In this document: one piece after another, positions 8,624-17,526 of the stretch
Position numbering within the stretch: position 1 is the first letter of the stretch
Layout: every line of letters starts with the position of its first letter
DNA from: Flavobacterium erciyesense
Lineage (GTDB): Bacteria; Bacteroidota; Bacteroidia; Flavobacteriales; Flavobacteriaceae
DNA length: 64,000 bases
NCBI RefSeq assembly: GCF_018069925.1
Contig: NZ_JAGPXB010000001.1
Location: forward strand, 248,001-312,000
Direction: 5' to 3'
Translations under genes and position numbers: made by a program
Notes under the pieces: generated by a model
Databases searched by the model: none
What the model was told of the DNA's origin: nothing
Seen by the model: only the letters and a program-made list of their open reading frames with translations

Positions 8624-8680
8624 CCAAATTCCGAAATGAAAACAGGTTCAAGTTGGAATTTGGAATTTCAATAATTTGGA
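8624..8680. repeat. CCAAATTCC/GGAATTTGG inverted repeat
   Basis: CCAAATTCC at 8624-8632 is mirrored by TTGGAATTTGGAATTT around 8653-8668. It has the same unit as the repeat between rpsB and tsf and lies between aat and the DUF3127 gene. Confidence 0.5.
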
Positions 8681-8688
8681 AGTTTATC

Positions 8689-9069
8689 TTAGAACGGTAA
8701 ATCGTCTGCTTCTTCTTCGTTTAAGTTGGTTGCCGGTGCAAAAGCTTGTGCAGCAGGCATTGGTGGCATTTGTGGAGCTGCAGCAGCGCCTTCTTGCAAT
8801 TTCCCAATTCTCCAACCTTGAATAGTGTTGAAATAAACCGTTTCGCCTTGTGCGTTAGTCCACTCTCTACCTCTTAAATTGATATCAATTTTTACTGATT
8901 CTCCTACTTGAAAATTATTCAACAAATCACATTTATCTTGCACAAATTGTACCGAAATGTGCTGCGGATATTGTTCATCAGTTGTTACTACAACGTCTCT
9001 TTTTTTGAAACCGCCTGATCCAACTTCTTTAGTTTGATCAATCATTCTAATTTTTCCTGTTACTTCCAT
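8689..9069 (-). CDS. DUF3127 protein with an SSB-like acidic tail
   Basis: A 126-residue DUF3127 protein, a family common in Bacteroidetes. The first ~85 residues are beta-rich and look like an OB fold: MEVTGKIRMIDQTKEVGSGGFKKRDVVVTT, QHISVQFVQDKCDLL, GREWTNAQGETVYFNTIQGWRI. A flexible Ala/Pro/Met linker follows (about 93-115) and then a C-terminal acidic tip, NEEEADDLPF. That layout of OB fold, linker and DDLPF tip is the layout of single-stranded DNA-binding protein, and the true SSB in this window also ends NDLPF. A role in binding ssDNA or recruiting SSB partners is inference. Confidence 0.85.
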   Translation of the reverse strand: MEVTGKIRMIDQTKEVGSGGFKKRDVVVTTDEQYPQHISVQFVQDKCDLLNNFQVGESVKIDINLRGREWTNAQGETVYFNTIQGWRIGKLQEGAAAAPQMPPMPAAQAFAPATNLNEEEADDLPF

Positions 9070-9079
9070 CTTCTCTATA

Positions 9080-9976
9080 TTAATTGTTTTTGCTCTGTTT
9101 AATAGGCTCTGCTAGAAGGACTTTCCAAGCTGAGTCAACATCATTTTCGTTCAAATATCTTTTAGCCTCGAGCTGCACTTTTTCAGGATCATCGGAGCTC
9201 AAAACGGCTTTTACTGCAAAATTTTGTTGTACAAATATACTAACTTCTTCGGTTGTAGGCAAGGCTTCAACATTTCCTAAAATTCCTAAATCGTTTCCGT
9301 TAAACACGGGGCTTTGCTTGATAAAATCAGGTATTGCATCTACTCCAATTCCTAAGGTAGCTAGTGGTTTTGGCACTTCAAAAAGTCCTTGATTGGATCT
9401 AGAATACCAATTGCCACCCAATCGTGAAACCAAGTCAATTTTATGTTGATCTATAGCTCCGTTACTGTCTAAAACGGCCTCGTCAATATGAATTTTTACT
9501 ACTTCGCACACAACTAAGTTACCCGCACCACCCTCTGAACCCAGAGCAATAATTTGATTGACTTTACATTCAAATTGTACCGGAGATTCTTTTACCCGAT
9601 ACGGCTTTACAATATCAGAAGCAACAGGCGTTAATCCTGATTTAATAAATTCATCAACACCGTCAGCATACTCCGTGCTGGCTAACGAGATTTGCTGTAC
9701 AATGTCATAATTCACAACATTGATCACCACTTCTTTGGTTGCCTCAGCATTAATAAGCGTGTGTTTAATGGTATTGTCTCGAACACGGCGTGCTGGCGAA
9801 AAAATAAGAATAGGCGGATTGGCACTAAACACATTAAAAAAACTAAAAGGCGACACATTGGCATTGCCATCGGCATCCATTGTACTGGCAAACGCAATAG
9901 GCCTTGGACCTACTGAACCTTGCAAATAACCTTGTAATTGAGCTGTAGAAATACTTTTAGGATCTATCGATAGCAT
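9080..9976 (-). CDS. Flavin reductase family protein
   Basis: A 298-residue protein with an N-terminal flavin-reductase-like (DIM6/NTAB) split-barrel domain that binds FMN. It shows SVGPRPIAFASTMDADGNANVSPFSFFNVFSANPPILIFSP and, later, NLVVCEVVKIHI. The ~100 residues after the ~200-residue domain are a family-specific extension of unknown role (LFEVPKPLATLGIGVDAIPDF). The gene is ten bases upstream of the DUF3127 gene on the same strand, so the two probably share a transcript. The substrate is not predictable. Confidence 0.88.
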   Translation of the reverse strand: MLSIDPKSISTAQLQGYLQGSVGPRPIAFASTMDADGNANVSPFSFFNVFSANPPILIFSPARRVRDNTIKHTLINAEATKEVVINVVNYDIVQQISLASTEYADGVDEFIKSGLTPVASDIVKPYRVKESPVQFECKVNQIIALGSEGGAGNLVVCEVVKIHIDEAVLDSNGAIDQHKIDLVSRLGGNWYSRSNQGLFEVPKPLATLGIGVDAIPDFIKQSPVFNGNDLGILGNVEALPTTEEVSIFVQQNFAVKAVLSSDDPEKVQLEAKRYLNENDVDSAWKVLLAEPIKQSKNN

Positions 9977-10150
9977 AAAGACATTTTTTTACTGTAGCAT
10001 ACAAAAGTAAGTAAATGAATTTGGTTTTTAGAATGGCTTGCTACATTTTAAGCAAAATTATCTTGCTTGTGGTTCCGTCAAAAATTCTTTATCAAAAACT
10101 AAAATACTACGCCATTTATTTCGTTATATTTAGCATTCAAAATTTTCCTT

Positions 10151-11317
10151 ATGCAGTTTTCTGAACGTAGAAACACCACCCGATGGGTAATCATTTTTGC
10201 TTCGTTTTTAATCATTTCCTTGATTCTATGGAATACCTATTCGTTTTTTCAAATTTTTAAAAATGAAGAACGATTGAAGATGAATTTATGGGCGCAGGCG
10301 CAAAAAACACTGATCAACGCTGATGAAAATACTGAGGTAGAACTGCCTTTACAAATATTTAGCAACAACACTTCCATTCCAATCATTTTAACCGAAAAAG
10401 ATAGCATTATCAATACGGTTAACATTGATGAAGAGATTGTAAAAAACAAAATAAAAGCCCAAGCTTTTTTACAAGATTTAAAATCAGAAAATGATCCTAT
10501 TGTTATTGAATATGTTCCCGGAAAATTTCAAAAACTGTACTATGGCAACTCCTCGCTACTCAACAAACTGAAGTATTATCCGCTTGCGTTGGTGTTAATC
10601 ATTGTGCTTTTTGGCGGTTTGGTTTATAATTTTTACCGCAGTACCAAAATGGCGACGCAAAATAAATTATGGGCCGGAATGGCAAAGGAAACTGCGCATC
10701 AAATTGGCACGCCACTTTCATCTCTTATCGGTTGGGTCGAAATTTTAAAAGCAGATGACGTGGACGCCTCGATCACGCAAGAAATAGAAAAAGATATTGA
10801 ACGTCTGCAAACAATAACCGACCGATTTTCAAAAATTGGTTCGGAACCAAAGCTGGAACGCACTGATATTGTTCACGAAACACAACAGGCTTATGATTAC
10901 TTACAATCTCGATTTTCAAAACAAATTGAATTTACTTTTAGCGCTCCAAAACACCCGATTTGGGTACAGCTTAACCCTATTTTGCACAGCTGGACGATAG
11001 AAAATTTGGTTAAAAATGCCATTGATGCCATGAAGGGAAAAGGAAAACTCCAACTGGCTATTGTTGCAGACTCTGAATCGGTAAAAATTAATGTTACAGA
11101 TACAGGCAGTGGCATTCAAAAAAAACAGTTTCAAACTATTTTTGAGCCCGGTTTTACAACCAAAAAACGCGGTTGGGGATTGGGACTTTCGTTAACCAAA
11201 CGAATTGTAGAAGAATATCACAAAGGCACAATTAAAGTGTTACAGTCTGAAATTGGCAAAGGAACTACCATGCAAGTTTTACTAAAAATCAAACAAGACT
11301 CTATTTCTAATTCATAA
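10151..11317 (+). CDS. Membrane sensor histidine kinase
   Basis: A 388-residue sensor kinase. Transmembrane segments at about 12-36 and 144-161 enclose an extracytoplasmic domain of ~105 residues. The dimerisation/phosphoacceptor helix reads WAGMAKETAHQIGTPLSSLIGWVEIL with the phosphorylated His at 183. The ATPase domain has an N-box (ENLVKNAIDAM), G1 (DTGSGI) and G2 (GWGLGLSLTKRIVEEY). No response regulator gene is adjacent, so it is an orphan kinase here. A shared bidirectional terminator separates it from the HIT gene. Confidence 0.92.
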   Translation: MQFSERRNTTRWVIIFASFLIISLILWNTYSFFQIFKNEERLKMNLWAQAQKTLINADENTEVELPLQIFSNNTSIPIILTEKDSIINTVNIDEEIVKNKIKAQAFLQDLKSENDPIVIEYVPGKFQKLYYGNSSLLNKLKYYPLALVLIIVLFGGLVYNFYRSTKMATQNKLWAGMAKETAHQIGTPLSSLIGWVEILKADDVDASITQEIEKDIERLQTITDRFSKIGSEPKLERTDIVHETQQAYDYLQSRFSKQIEFTFSAPKHPIWVQLNPILHSWTIENLVKNAIDAMKGKGKLQLAIVADSESVKINVTDTGSGIQKKQFQTIFEPGFTTKKRGWGLGLSLTKRIVEEYHKGTIKVLQSEIGKGTTMQVLLKIKQDSISNS

Positions 11318-11351
11318 AAAAAGGAATACGTTTTTGTCGTATTCCTTTTTT
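11315..11351. terminator. Bidirectional terminator, kinase and HIT genes
   Basis: AAAAAAGGAATACG pairs with CGTATTCCTTTTTT around a short T-rich loop, with A and T runs on both sides, between two convergent genes. Confidence 0.88.
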
Positions 11352-11370
11352 AGTTTTTGTGTTTTAATTT

Positions 11371-11760
11371 TTACAAATTGGCTGCGATTGCCGCTGCCAG
11401 TTCAGTAAATTCTTCGGTGGTAAGACTTACTTTATTTTGAAAACGCATTTCATCCATCTCGTTTAGCGGAATCAAATGCACGTGCGCATGAGGAACTTCG
11501 AGTCCTACAACTGCCATCCCGACGCGTTTACAAGGAACTGTTTTTTCGAGTGCAATTGCTATTTTTTTAGAAAACTGCATTAGCCCCAAATACAAATCGT
11601 CATCCATGTCAAAAATCTTATTGATTTCTTGTTTTGGAATACACAGTGTGTGACCTTTTGCGTTTGGATTCACATCTAAAAACGCCAGAAAACGATCGTC
11701 TTCGGCAATTTTGTAACATGGAATTTCTCCTTGGATAATTTTGGTAAAAATACTTGACAT
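11371..11760 (-). CDS. HIT family protein
   Basis: A 129-residue histidine-triad protein, a nucleotide phosphoramidase or hydrolase. The catalytic triad motif is HAHVHLIPL (His 91, 93, 95), and the N-terminal IFTKIIQGEIPCYKIAEDD and AFLDVNPNAKGHTLCIPK segments are typical of the Hint branch. The exact substrate cannot be read from sequence. greA lies 42 bases upstream on the same strand, and the two are likely co-transcribed. Confidence 0.93.
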   Translation of the reverse strand: MSSIFTKIIQGEIPCYKIAEDDRFLAFLDVNPNAKGHTLCIPKQEINKIFDMDDDLYLGLMQFSKKIAIALEKTVPCKRVGMAVVGLEVPHAHVHLIPLNEMDEMRFQNKVSLTTEEFTELAAAIAANL

Positions 11761-11802
11761 ACTTACAATTTTAGGTGTTGAACCTCAACTTTTATTTCAA
11801 AA

Positions 11803-12279
11803 TTAGTCTCTAGTGATTTCAAGAATTTCAAATTTCAACACCCCGTTTGGTACAGTAATTTCAGCAACTTCGCCTACTGATTTTCCTAGTAAACCTTTAC
11901 CTATTGGCGAGGTTACCGATATTTTTCCAGTTTTAAGATCGGCTTCGCTTTCTGCTACCAAGGTGTATTTCATTTCCATACCGTTGTTTTGATTTTTAAT
12001 CTTTACGTTTGATAGTACCAAAACTTTAGACAAGTCCAAGTTGCTTTCGTCAATCAATCGGGCATTGGCATGTATTTCTTCGAGTTTTGCAATACGCATT
12101 TCTAGCATTCCTTGCGCTTCTTTGGCTGCATCATACTCTGCATTTTCAGACAAATCCCCTTTGTCTCTCGCCTCAGCAATATCTGCAGATGCTTTTGGAC
12201 GCATCACACTTTTTAAATAATCTAATTCTTCTCTTAATTTCTTTAATCCGTCTGCGGTGTAATAGGATACTGTGCTCAT
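11803..12279 (-). CDS. greA: Transcription elongation factor GreA
   Basis: A 158-residue GreA, which enters the RNA polymerase secondary channel and stimulates cleavage of backtracked RNA. The N-terminal coiled coil (about 8-75) holds the acidic tip ARDKGDLSENAEYDAAKEAQ with the catalytic acidic pair. The C-terminal FKBP-like domain contains SPIGKGLLGKSVGEVAEITVPNG. Length matches the family. A terminator-shaped hairpin lies in its 5' leader only ~25 bases before the ATG, suggesting attenuation. Confidence 0.97.
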   Translation of the reverse strand: MSTVSYYTADGLKKLREELDYLKSVMRPKASADIAEARDKGDLSENAEYDAAKEAQGMLEMRIAKLEEIHANARLIDESNLDLSKVLVLSNVKIKNQNNGMEMKYTLVAESEADLKTGKISVTSPIGKGLLGKSVGEVAEITVPNGVLKFEILEITRD

Positions 12280-12302
12280 AACTTCATTATTTATATAAAT
12301 AG

Positions 12303-12326
12303 AAAAAATCCCATCAGGACGGGATT
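12303..12326 (-). promoter_or_regulatory. Terminator-like hairpin in the greA leader
   Basis: On the minus strand, AAATCCC pairs with GGGATTT around GTCCTGAT, and the second arm runs into TTTTTTC. The upstream gene is divergent, so this hairpin does not end a minus-strand gene. It sits between greA and a possible -7 box (CAATTTTG, 12342-12335). It looks like an attenuator (inference). Confidence 0.5.
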
Positions 12327-12440
12327 TCTTTCCACAAAATTGTAAAATTTTTTTTTCGACTATAATTATATGTTAATCATATATAAGTCAAAGTTAAATA
12401 AATTAAATTTGTTTCGCTAATACTTTACCACTATTTTAAA

Positions 12441-12854
12441 ATGAAAAAATATATCTCCTTGATTGTGATTGTATCCCTACTGTTTTCCTGCAGTGAATCA
12501 AATGTAAACAACAACAATCCTTTTGTTCCTAATTATACTTTTACCCTAGACCTCAACTTAAATTTACCTACCTACTCCAACCTAAAATTTGTGAGTAATG
12601 CCGTTTATGTACCCAATATTGGCGCGCGAGGAGTCATTGTTTTTAACACAGGTAGCGGCTACAATGCCTTTGATGCTGCTTGCCCTAATCAAACTATTAG
12701 CGGCTGCTCGACTATGACCATTAACGGAATTAATGCGGTTTGTGGATGCGATAACGCCACCTATAGCTTGTTTACGGGACAAAGCAATTTGCAATATCCT
12801 TTAAAACAATACCGCGTACAAGTGAACGGAGATATTTTGAGAGTTTTTAATTAA
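12441..12854 (+). CDS. Lipoprotein with a degenerate Rieske-like fold
   Basis: A 137-residue lipoprotein with signal peptide and lipobox LLFSC (Cys17). The mature part resembles Rieske ferredoxin domains: GVIVFNTGSGYNAFDAACP, then a Cys pair with NATYSLFTGQ, then YPLKQYRVQVNGDILRVFN. Canonical Rieske motifs are C-x-H and C-x-x-H. Here the corresponding stretches are CPNQ (Cys81) and CGCD (Cys101, Cys103), so both histidine ligands are missing. It therefore probably does not hold a standard 2Fe-2S cluster. A -7 box TAAATTTG lies at 12404-12411. Fold assignment is by motif order only. Confidence 0.72.
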   Translation: MKKYISLIVIVSLLFSCSESNVNNNNPFVPNYTFTLDLNLNLPTYSNLKFVSNAVYVPNIGARGVIVFNTGSGYNAFDAACPNQTISGCSTMTINGINAVCGCDNATYSLFTGQSNLQYPLKQYRVQVNGDILRVFN

Positions 12855-15524
12855 TTACAGCTTATAACTTACAGATAGCATAAAAACTCTTGGTAAGACA
12901 AAAGTGGTGCGCTGACTGATGAGATAATCTGAGAAGGAAAAATCATTTTTAACCTTGTTATCAAAAAGGTTGTTGGCTATTAACTCAAATCCAAAAGGAC
13001 TGTTCTTTTTTTGATAACGCAACGAAGTATTGGCGATGTCGTAAAAATTACTCTGCTTGTTGCTATTGGTGTTTTTAAGGTTTTCGTAACTGCATTTGAA
13101 CGTCCAAAACTTTGCGATGGTAATGTCAAAATCAGAAGTAATCGCATCGGTTTGAAACTGAGATTGGGTCAAGCCCGAAAACTGACTAAATCCTTTATTG
13201 TATCCTATACTAAAACCCGGCCATTTTTTGTGTGCTGTACGAAGTACTACGCCCAACCTTTGATTGTTTCTATCGTTTAAAGTTTCGGCATTATTTAGTG
13301 TTTGGAAATAAGTAAACCAACTAAAACTAGTATTGAACCTCAAGTTAAAACGGTATATCTTTTTGCTAAAAGAACCGTTTACATTGTAATTCGTTTCGGG
13401 ATTATCGCTTAAAATTGGTGTATTAAACTGATTGATACCATCTAATTGAATTTCGTTACGGATCGTTCTTACTTTTTGATTCCAACTTGCCATGGCGTTC
13501 CAAGTGATCCCACGATACAAGTTCGTTTTCGTGTAACGCAGGTTGGCATTGTGGAAGCGCTCGTTTTGTAATAAGGCATTTCCTTTGTAAACCAAGTTAT
13601 AATTTTGCAAGGTAAACTGCTCCGCTAATTGGGTGGCTTGCGGAAAACTATTTTCTAGTTTGTAAACAAAATTTAAAGATTCTGACTTATTAAACTCATA
13701 ATCGCTGTTCCATTGTGGTTGCAAAAGTGTTTTAGTAAGTGTTCGCTCTCCTGACTTTTGATCTGTAGTTAAATGATACCAATGCGCGTACAAGCCAGGT
13801 TTATTAGTCCATTTTCCTATTCTGAACTTATATTCTAAACCTACATAGGCATCATTCAATTGATATTTTATCGAGTTCCCAAAACCAGACAAAGCAAAAT
13901 CATTGACATTCCCGTTGGTTAGTAATTGCTGCTCTGTGGTTTCTAAACGGGAATTACCGTAATTATTCCCCACATTGGTGTACAAGTGATTGAAATTATT
14001 GATAATCCAGTAATGTTTAAAAAGCGCATCAACGCTATTGGTTTTTACTTTTTTAACTTGTTCAATGCGGTACGCGCTGTCCTCTTGCAACGGAATTAAT
14101 CCTGTCAAGAAAGGCTGATCAGTAAACCAGTTGGTTCGTGGCGTGTTGTAATCGTATGCTTGATTGATTACTAAAGTGGTAGTGTGTTTTAGATTGTAAC
14201 TTTTGTGCCACTCAATGTATTGTTTTATGGCGGTATTATCGGCTTTGTTGAGTGTTTCAAAAATACTCGCATTGACATTAGTAATCGAGTTGATGGCGTT
14301 TGAGATGGTATTATTACTCGACTGGTATTGTCCGTTGTAGTACCATTTTTCTTTAGCGCTTGGCGAATAATCGAGTTTGATGTTGCCAATTCCTAAAACA
14401 GACCGATTGGTACCTTCTTGCAATCGGTTTTCAAAAGCAATGGCACTGTTTTGCAAATACTCATTTTTACTTTCGGTTTGCGATGCCGTCAACACTTTCG
14501 AAAAAATAGAAAAACCAGAAATAGAAAGCTTTGATGAGGTATCGTGGCTAAAATTAAACGCGCCAAATTGAGACGTATTCTGCACCACATCTTGGTTGTC
14601 ATTGGCAAAGGAATACAAATTCGTGAGTGATTTTCGACCTGATAAAAAGGTGCTCATGCCACCACCAAAACGCATCAGGTCATCAAATGTAAAGGTGCGT
14701 TTACCAATATTGTTTAAATCGCCTATAAAACTTAGGTTTGTTTTAGGAGCGTAATAAAACAAAGCGGCGTGCCCAAGATAAAAACCATTATCGGCATTGC
14801 CAACCTCGGCACCAGCCTCAACATCACCAAAAACAAATTTCTTTTTATCGGCTTTGAGTTTTACATTCATGGCCAGTTCATCACTATCCGACACCTGCTT
14901 CATAAAACCCACTTCATTAAAGTGGTCAATGACTTCAATTTTATCCAATGCATCAGCTGGAATGTTTTCAACCGCTAGTTTAGAGCCACCTCCAAAAAAA
15001 GATTTGCCCTCAACAAGCATTTTAGTAACTTTTTTACCTTGTACGGTAACACCTCCGTTTTTATCGACTTCAACACCAGGAAGTTTTTCAAGGACTTCTT
15101 TCATTTTACGTTCGTTGCCGTTGGCAAAACTTTTAACGTTAAACGTCATAGTATCCTTTTTAATTTCGATGGGTTTGAACTCGTGTTTGATAACGATTTC
15201 TTTGAGTTGAACTCCGGTAGACTTTAAAGTAAAATCGTGTGTAGTCACCACAGCATCTGCCTCAAGAATAAACACTTCCTCTTCAAACCCAATGTACGAA
15301 ACCGTAATTTCATACTTCACTGCTTTTTCCAGCTCTAAGCGGTAGCGTCCTTTATTATCAGCAATAGCAAATTTTAAGCTTGCTTTTTCTTGTAAGGGTT
15401 TTGCAATAACGTTTGCAGACTCTAATGGTTTGTTGTTCTCCTCAACCACCACACCAGTAATGGAGCGGGATTGAGAGAAACTAAAGGTTGTAAATAAAAG
15501 AAAATAGAAGAGTATTTTGTGCAT
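12855..15524 (-). CDS. TonB-receptor-like outer-membrane barrel protein (module 2)
   Basis: An 889-residue outer-membrane protein and paralogue of the one at 2444-5140. It has a signal peptide (ending TFSFSQ), a carboxypeptidase-regulatory-like domain (about 19-105; SITGVVVEENNKPLESANVIAK) and a plug-like region with LEKLPGVEVDKNGGVTVQGKK and KMLVEGKSFFGGG, followed by a barrel. Both proteins share the motif DTxxFxxKSFxxGNE before the plug. The stop abuts the stop of the lipoprotein gene with no gap. It is last of a five-gene minus-strand run with two GLPGLI genes and two small exported protein genes. The ligand is unknown. Confidence 0.85.
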   Translation of the reverse strand: MHKILFYFLLFTTFSFSQSRSITGVVVEENNKPLESANVIAKPLQEKASLKFAIADNKGRYRLELEKAVKYEITVSYIGFEEEVFILEADAVVTTHDFTLKSTGVQLKEIVIKHEFKPIEIKKDTMTFNVKSFANGNERKMKEVLEKLPGVEVDKNGGVTVQGKKVTKMLVEGKSFFGGGSKLAVENIPADALDKIEVIDHFNEVGFMKQVSDSDELAMNVKLKADKKKFVFGDVEAGAEVGNADNGFYLGHAALFYYAPKTNLSFIGDLNNIGKRTFTFDDLMRFGGGMSTFLSGRKSLTNLYSFANDNQDVVQNTSQFGAFNFSHDTSSKLSISGFSIFSKVLTASQTESKNEYLQNSAIAFENRLQEGTNRSVLGIGNIKLDYSPSAKEKWYYNGQYQSSNNTISNAINSITNVNASIFETLNKADNTAIKQYIEWHKSYNLKHTTTLVINQAYDYNTPRTNWFTDQPFLTGLIPLQEDSAYRIEQVKKVKTNSVDALFKHYWIINNFNHLYTNVGNNYGNSRLETTEQQLLTNGNVNDFALSGFGNSIKYQLNDAYVGLEYKFRIGKWTNKPGLYAHWYHLTTDQKSGERTLTKTLLQPQWNSDYEFNKSESLNFVYKLENSFPQATQLAEQFTLQNYNLVYKGNALLQNERFHNANLRYTKTNLYRGITWNAMASWNQKVRTIRNEIQLDGINQFNTPILSDNPETNYNVNGSFSKKIYRFNLRFNTSFSWFTYFQTLNNAETLNDRNNQRLGVVLRTAHKKWPGFSIGYNKGFSQFSGLTQSQFQTDAITSDFDITIAKFWTFKCSYENLKNTNSNKQSNFYDIANTSLRYQKKNSPFGFELIANNLFDNKVKNDFSFSDYLISQRTTFVLPRVFMLSVSYKL

Positions 15525-15578
15525 TGAAATTAATTCTTATTTGGAATTATGGTAATTAAAAGATTGACCTTTCCTTTA

Positions 15579-16313
15579 TTATTGCGAGTTTTTCTCTTTT
15601 TCTCGTTTTTTACCTATAATCACCCCTGCTTCTGAAGATTCAAGTTTTTTTTCATATTCCTCTTTAGATATTGTTCTGCCCTTTGGGAAGTATATATTTT
15701 GGTCATCTTTTATAAGTTCAATATTTTTCGCACTATAGACAGTTTTGTCCTCGTATAATTCTAAAATTAATCCAGGTAATCCATGAAAATCTTTAGGACC
15801 GTAAGAATATGGAAGTTGAGGTGCAAACCAAGCAATTATCTCTTTTGTTTTGGTTTCTCCCTTTCTGTTAATAAAAGTTCTTTTTAAAATTCCTTCATAA
15901 CACAGATAAGAACTAATTAATTTTGAATTTGTTGTTATGGTCCAATTTAAAGATAAATTATCATCCTTAACTATAAGTCCATCGTCTTTTTTGATGTACT
16001 CCGTTTGTGCCTTCTTGTCAAAGTAAATCTCATCTGCAGAACTAAATGCTAATTTTGCGATGGTATTTATTTGCGCCTCATAGGCTGATAAGGTATTCAT
16101 ACTTTCAATGCTTTTGAAACTAGAACTTGTAGAATTAAACAATAATTGAAATTCTTGCAGATTCGCATTTTGCAATAAAGTCTCCATTAAAACTTTTTGT
16201 TCCGCTTTGACGGTGTTTGCAGATGGACTAACTTGTATAGCATAAATAACCTTTCCTGATTGAGCTTGAATAACATTTACCAAAAACAAAAATAGTAGCA
16301 AAAATTTTTTCAT
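15579..16313 (-). CDS. GLPGLI family protein (module 2, distal)
   Basis: A 244-residue exported GLPGLI-family protein with signal peptide MKKFLLLFLFLVNVIQAQ. GLPGLI lies at residues 178-183 in the context AWFAPQLPYSYGPKDFHGLPGLILEL, followed by TVYSAKNIELIK. The C-terminal tail is highly charged (KKREKEKNSQ). It is 54 bases upstream of the barrel receptor gene and 94 bases downstream of a small exported protein gene. Confidence 0.9.
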   Translation of the reverse strand: MKKFLLLFLFLVNVIQAQSGKVIYAIQVSPSANTVKAEQKVLMETLLQNANLQEFQLLFNSTSSSFKSIESMNTLSAYEAQINTIAKLAFSSADEIYFDKKAQTEYIKKDDGLIVKDDNLSLNWTITTNSKLISSYLCYEGILKRTFINRKGETKTKEIIAWFAPQLPYSYGPKDFHGLPGLILELYEDKTVYSAKNIELIKDDQNIYFPKGRTISKEEYEKKLESSEAGVIIGKKREKEKNSQ

Positions 16314-16407
16314 TAATTTTATAATTAAGATTGTAAAAAGAACTTTCTCAATTAAAACTGAGAAAGTTCAAGTATTTCCAATGTAAACTTTAACTACATC
16401 TAGAAGT

Positions 16408-16668
16408 TTACAACATGCAAAGTCCCATTAAGGCATTTAATAAATCGGGTCTATCCGGTCCATCTTTTACAATAGATTCGTAAATTATAATCGCAGATTC
16501 CTGACATGGAGTAGCTGTTCCCTCGTTATCACCAGGACCTTGCACAACTGCAGCTTCTACTTTGTTTTCGTTGCTAAATACAACATCTTCCTTAACTTCT
16601 CCTGTGTTCGCCATTGCAGCGCCACTAAATGCTACCACTGCTAGAGCGGTAAAAATCATTTTCTTCAT
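16408..16668 (-). CDS. Small exported two-cysteine protein (module 2)
   Basis: An 86-residue protein with a signal peptide (MKKMIFTALAVVAFSGAAMA) and two cysteines in the mature part, C55 and C84, the second only two residues from the end. The start is ATG 16668; the open frame upstream adds a non-signal extension and is rejected. It lies between two GLPGLI genes. The signal peptide is nearly identical to the remains of that of the broken gene at 17527-17827, so those two are recent paralogues. No family recognised. Confidence 0.72.
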   Translation of the reverse strand: MKKMIFTALAVVAFSGAAMANTGEVKEDVVFSNENKVEAAVVQGPGDNEGTATPCQESAIIIYESIVKDGPDRPDLLNALMGLCML

Positions 16669-16742
16669 TCTTAATTTTTTTTTGATTTTTAAATTACGAT
16701 TAAACAAAAAAATTCAGGAGATTAGTTTTCTTGTAAATATGG

Positions 16743-17450
16743 TTATTCAATAAAACCATTCAGTTTATCATAGGCTTCTTCTAATTGTTTCTGATTTAAG
16801 ATTTTTATTTTTTCAAAAGCTTTGATATCAAAATTTGAATCACTATCTAGTTTTATATTTTTTGCTCCGTACACAGTATTTCGTACCCGAAGTTCTAAAA
16901 TCAACCCAGGCAAATTTCCATAACCGACGGGACCGTGCGGAAACGGTAATTTTGGACAATACCATGCAATTACAGGATGGCTAAAAATTTTAGATCCGTT
17001 AATTACTGTATAGATATTAGTGGCTTTGTAACATAAATAATTATCTATTAATTTGGTCTCATTAGTCAAAAGCCAATTATCTTTCAAATCCTCTTGTGTG
17101 TAAATGTTTTTTCCTAACAAATCCTTTTGAAATAATAGTTTTTCTTTTAAGGTGTAAACGGTGCCTGCATAATGTGCCATGCCATAGATAAATCCTTTTA
17201 AACCGGGAGCACTGTCATTCTCTAAATTTGCTTCGCTATAAAATTTAGAACCATTTTCTGTTATGATTAATTGAAATGTTAGTTTTTTAGACTCAAGTAT
17301 GGATTTTTCAAGCATGTTTTTTAACACGGCGTTATTATCAAATAATCCTGCTTCCTTTTCTATTATTAATCCGTAAGCCACCGTAACATTTTTACCTTGG
17401 CTGTAACCTACAGCTGCATATAAAATTAAAATAACAATGATTTTATTCAT
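16743..17450 (-). CDS. GLPGLI family protein (module 2, proximal)
   Basis: A 235-residue exported GLPGLI-family protein with signal peptide MNKIIVILILYAAVGYSQ. The motif is NLPGLI (179-184), one substitution from the family name, in the context IAWYCPKLPFPHGPVGYGNLPGLILEL and followed by TVYGAKNIKL. This context matches the other module 2 copy much better than module 1, so the pair arose by local duplication. Confidence 0.88.
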   Translation of the reverse strand: MNKIIVILILYAAVGYSQGKNVTVAYGLIIEKEAGLFDNNAVLKNMLEKSILESKKLTFQLIITENGSKFYSEANLENDSAPGLKGFIYGMAHYAGTVYTLKEKLLFQKDLLGKNIYTQEDLKDNWLLTNETKLIDNYLCYKATNIYTVINGSKIFSHPVIAWYCPKLPFPHGPVGYGNLPGLILELRVRNTVYGAKNIKLDSDSNFDIKAFEKIKILNQKQLEEAYDKLNGFIE

Positions 17451-17526
17451 CTTATATATATCAATAACACACCAAAATCATCGAAATTGGTGCGTCATTA
17501 CATTTTAATTAAATTTAGTTTCTTGT

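Noticed and set aside
14797..15210. 137-codon open frame antisense to the module 2 receptor
   Set aside because: It lies wholly inside a well-supported gene on the other strand, lacks any recognisable domain and is explained by codon bias.
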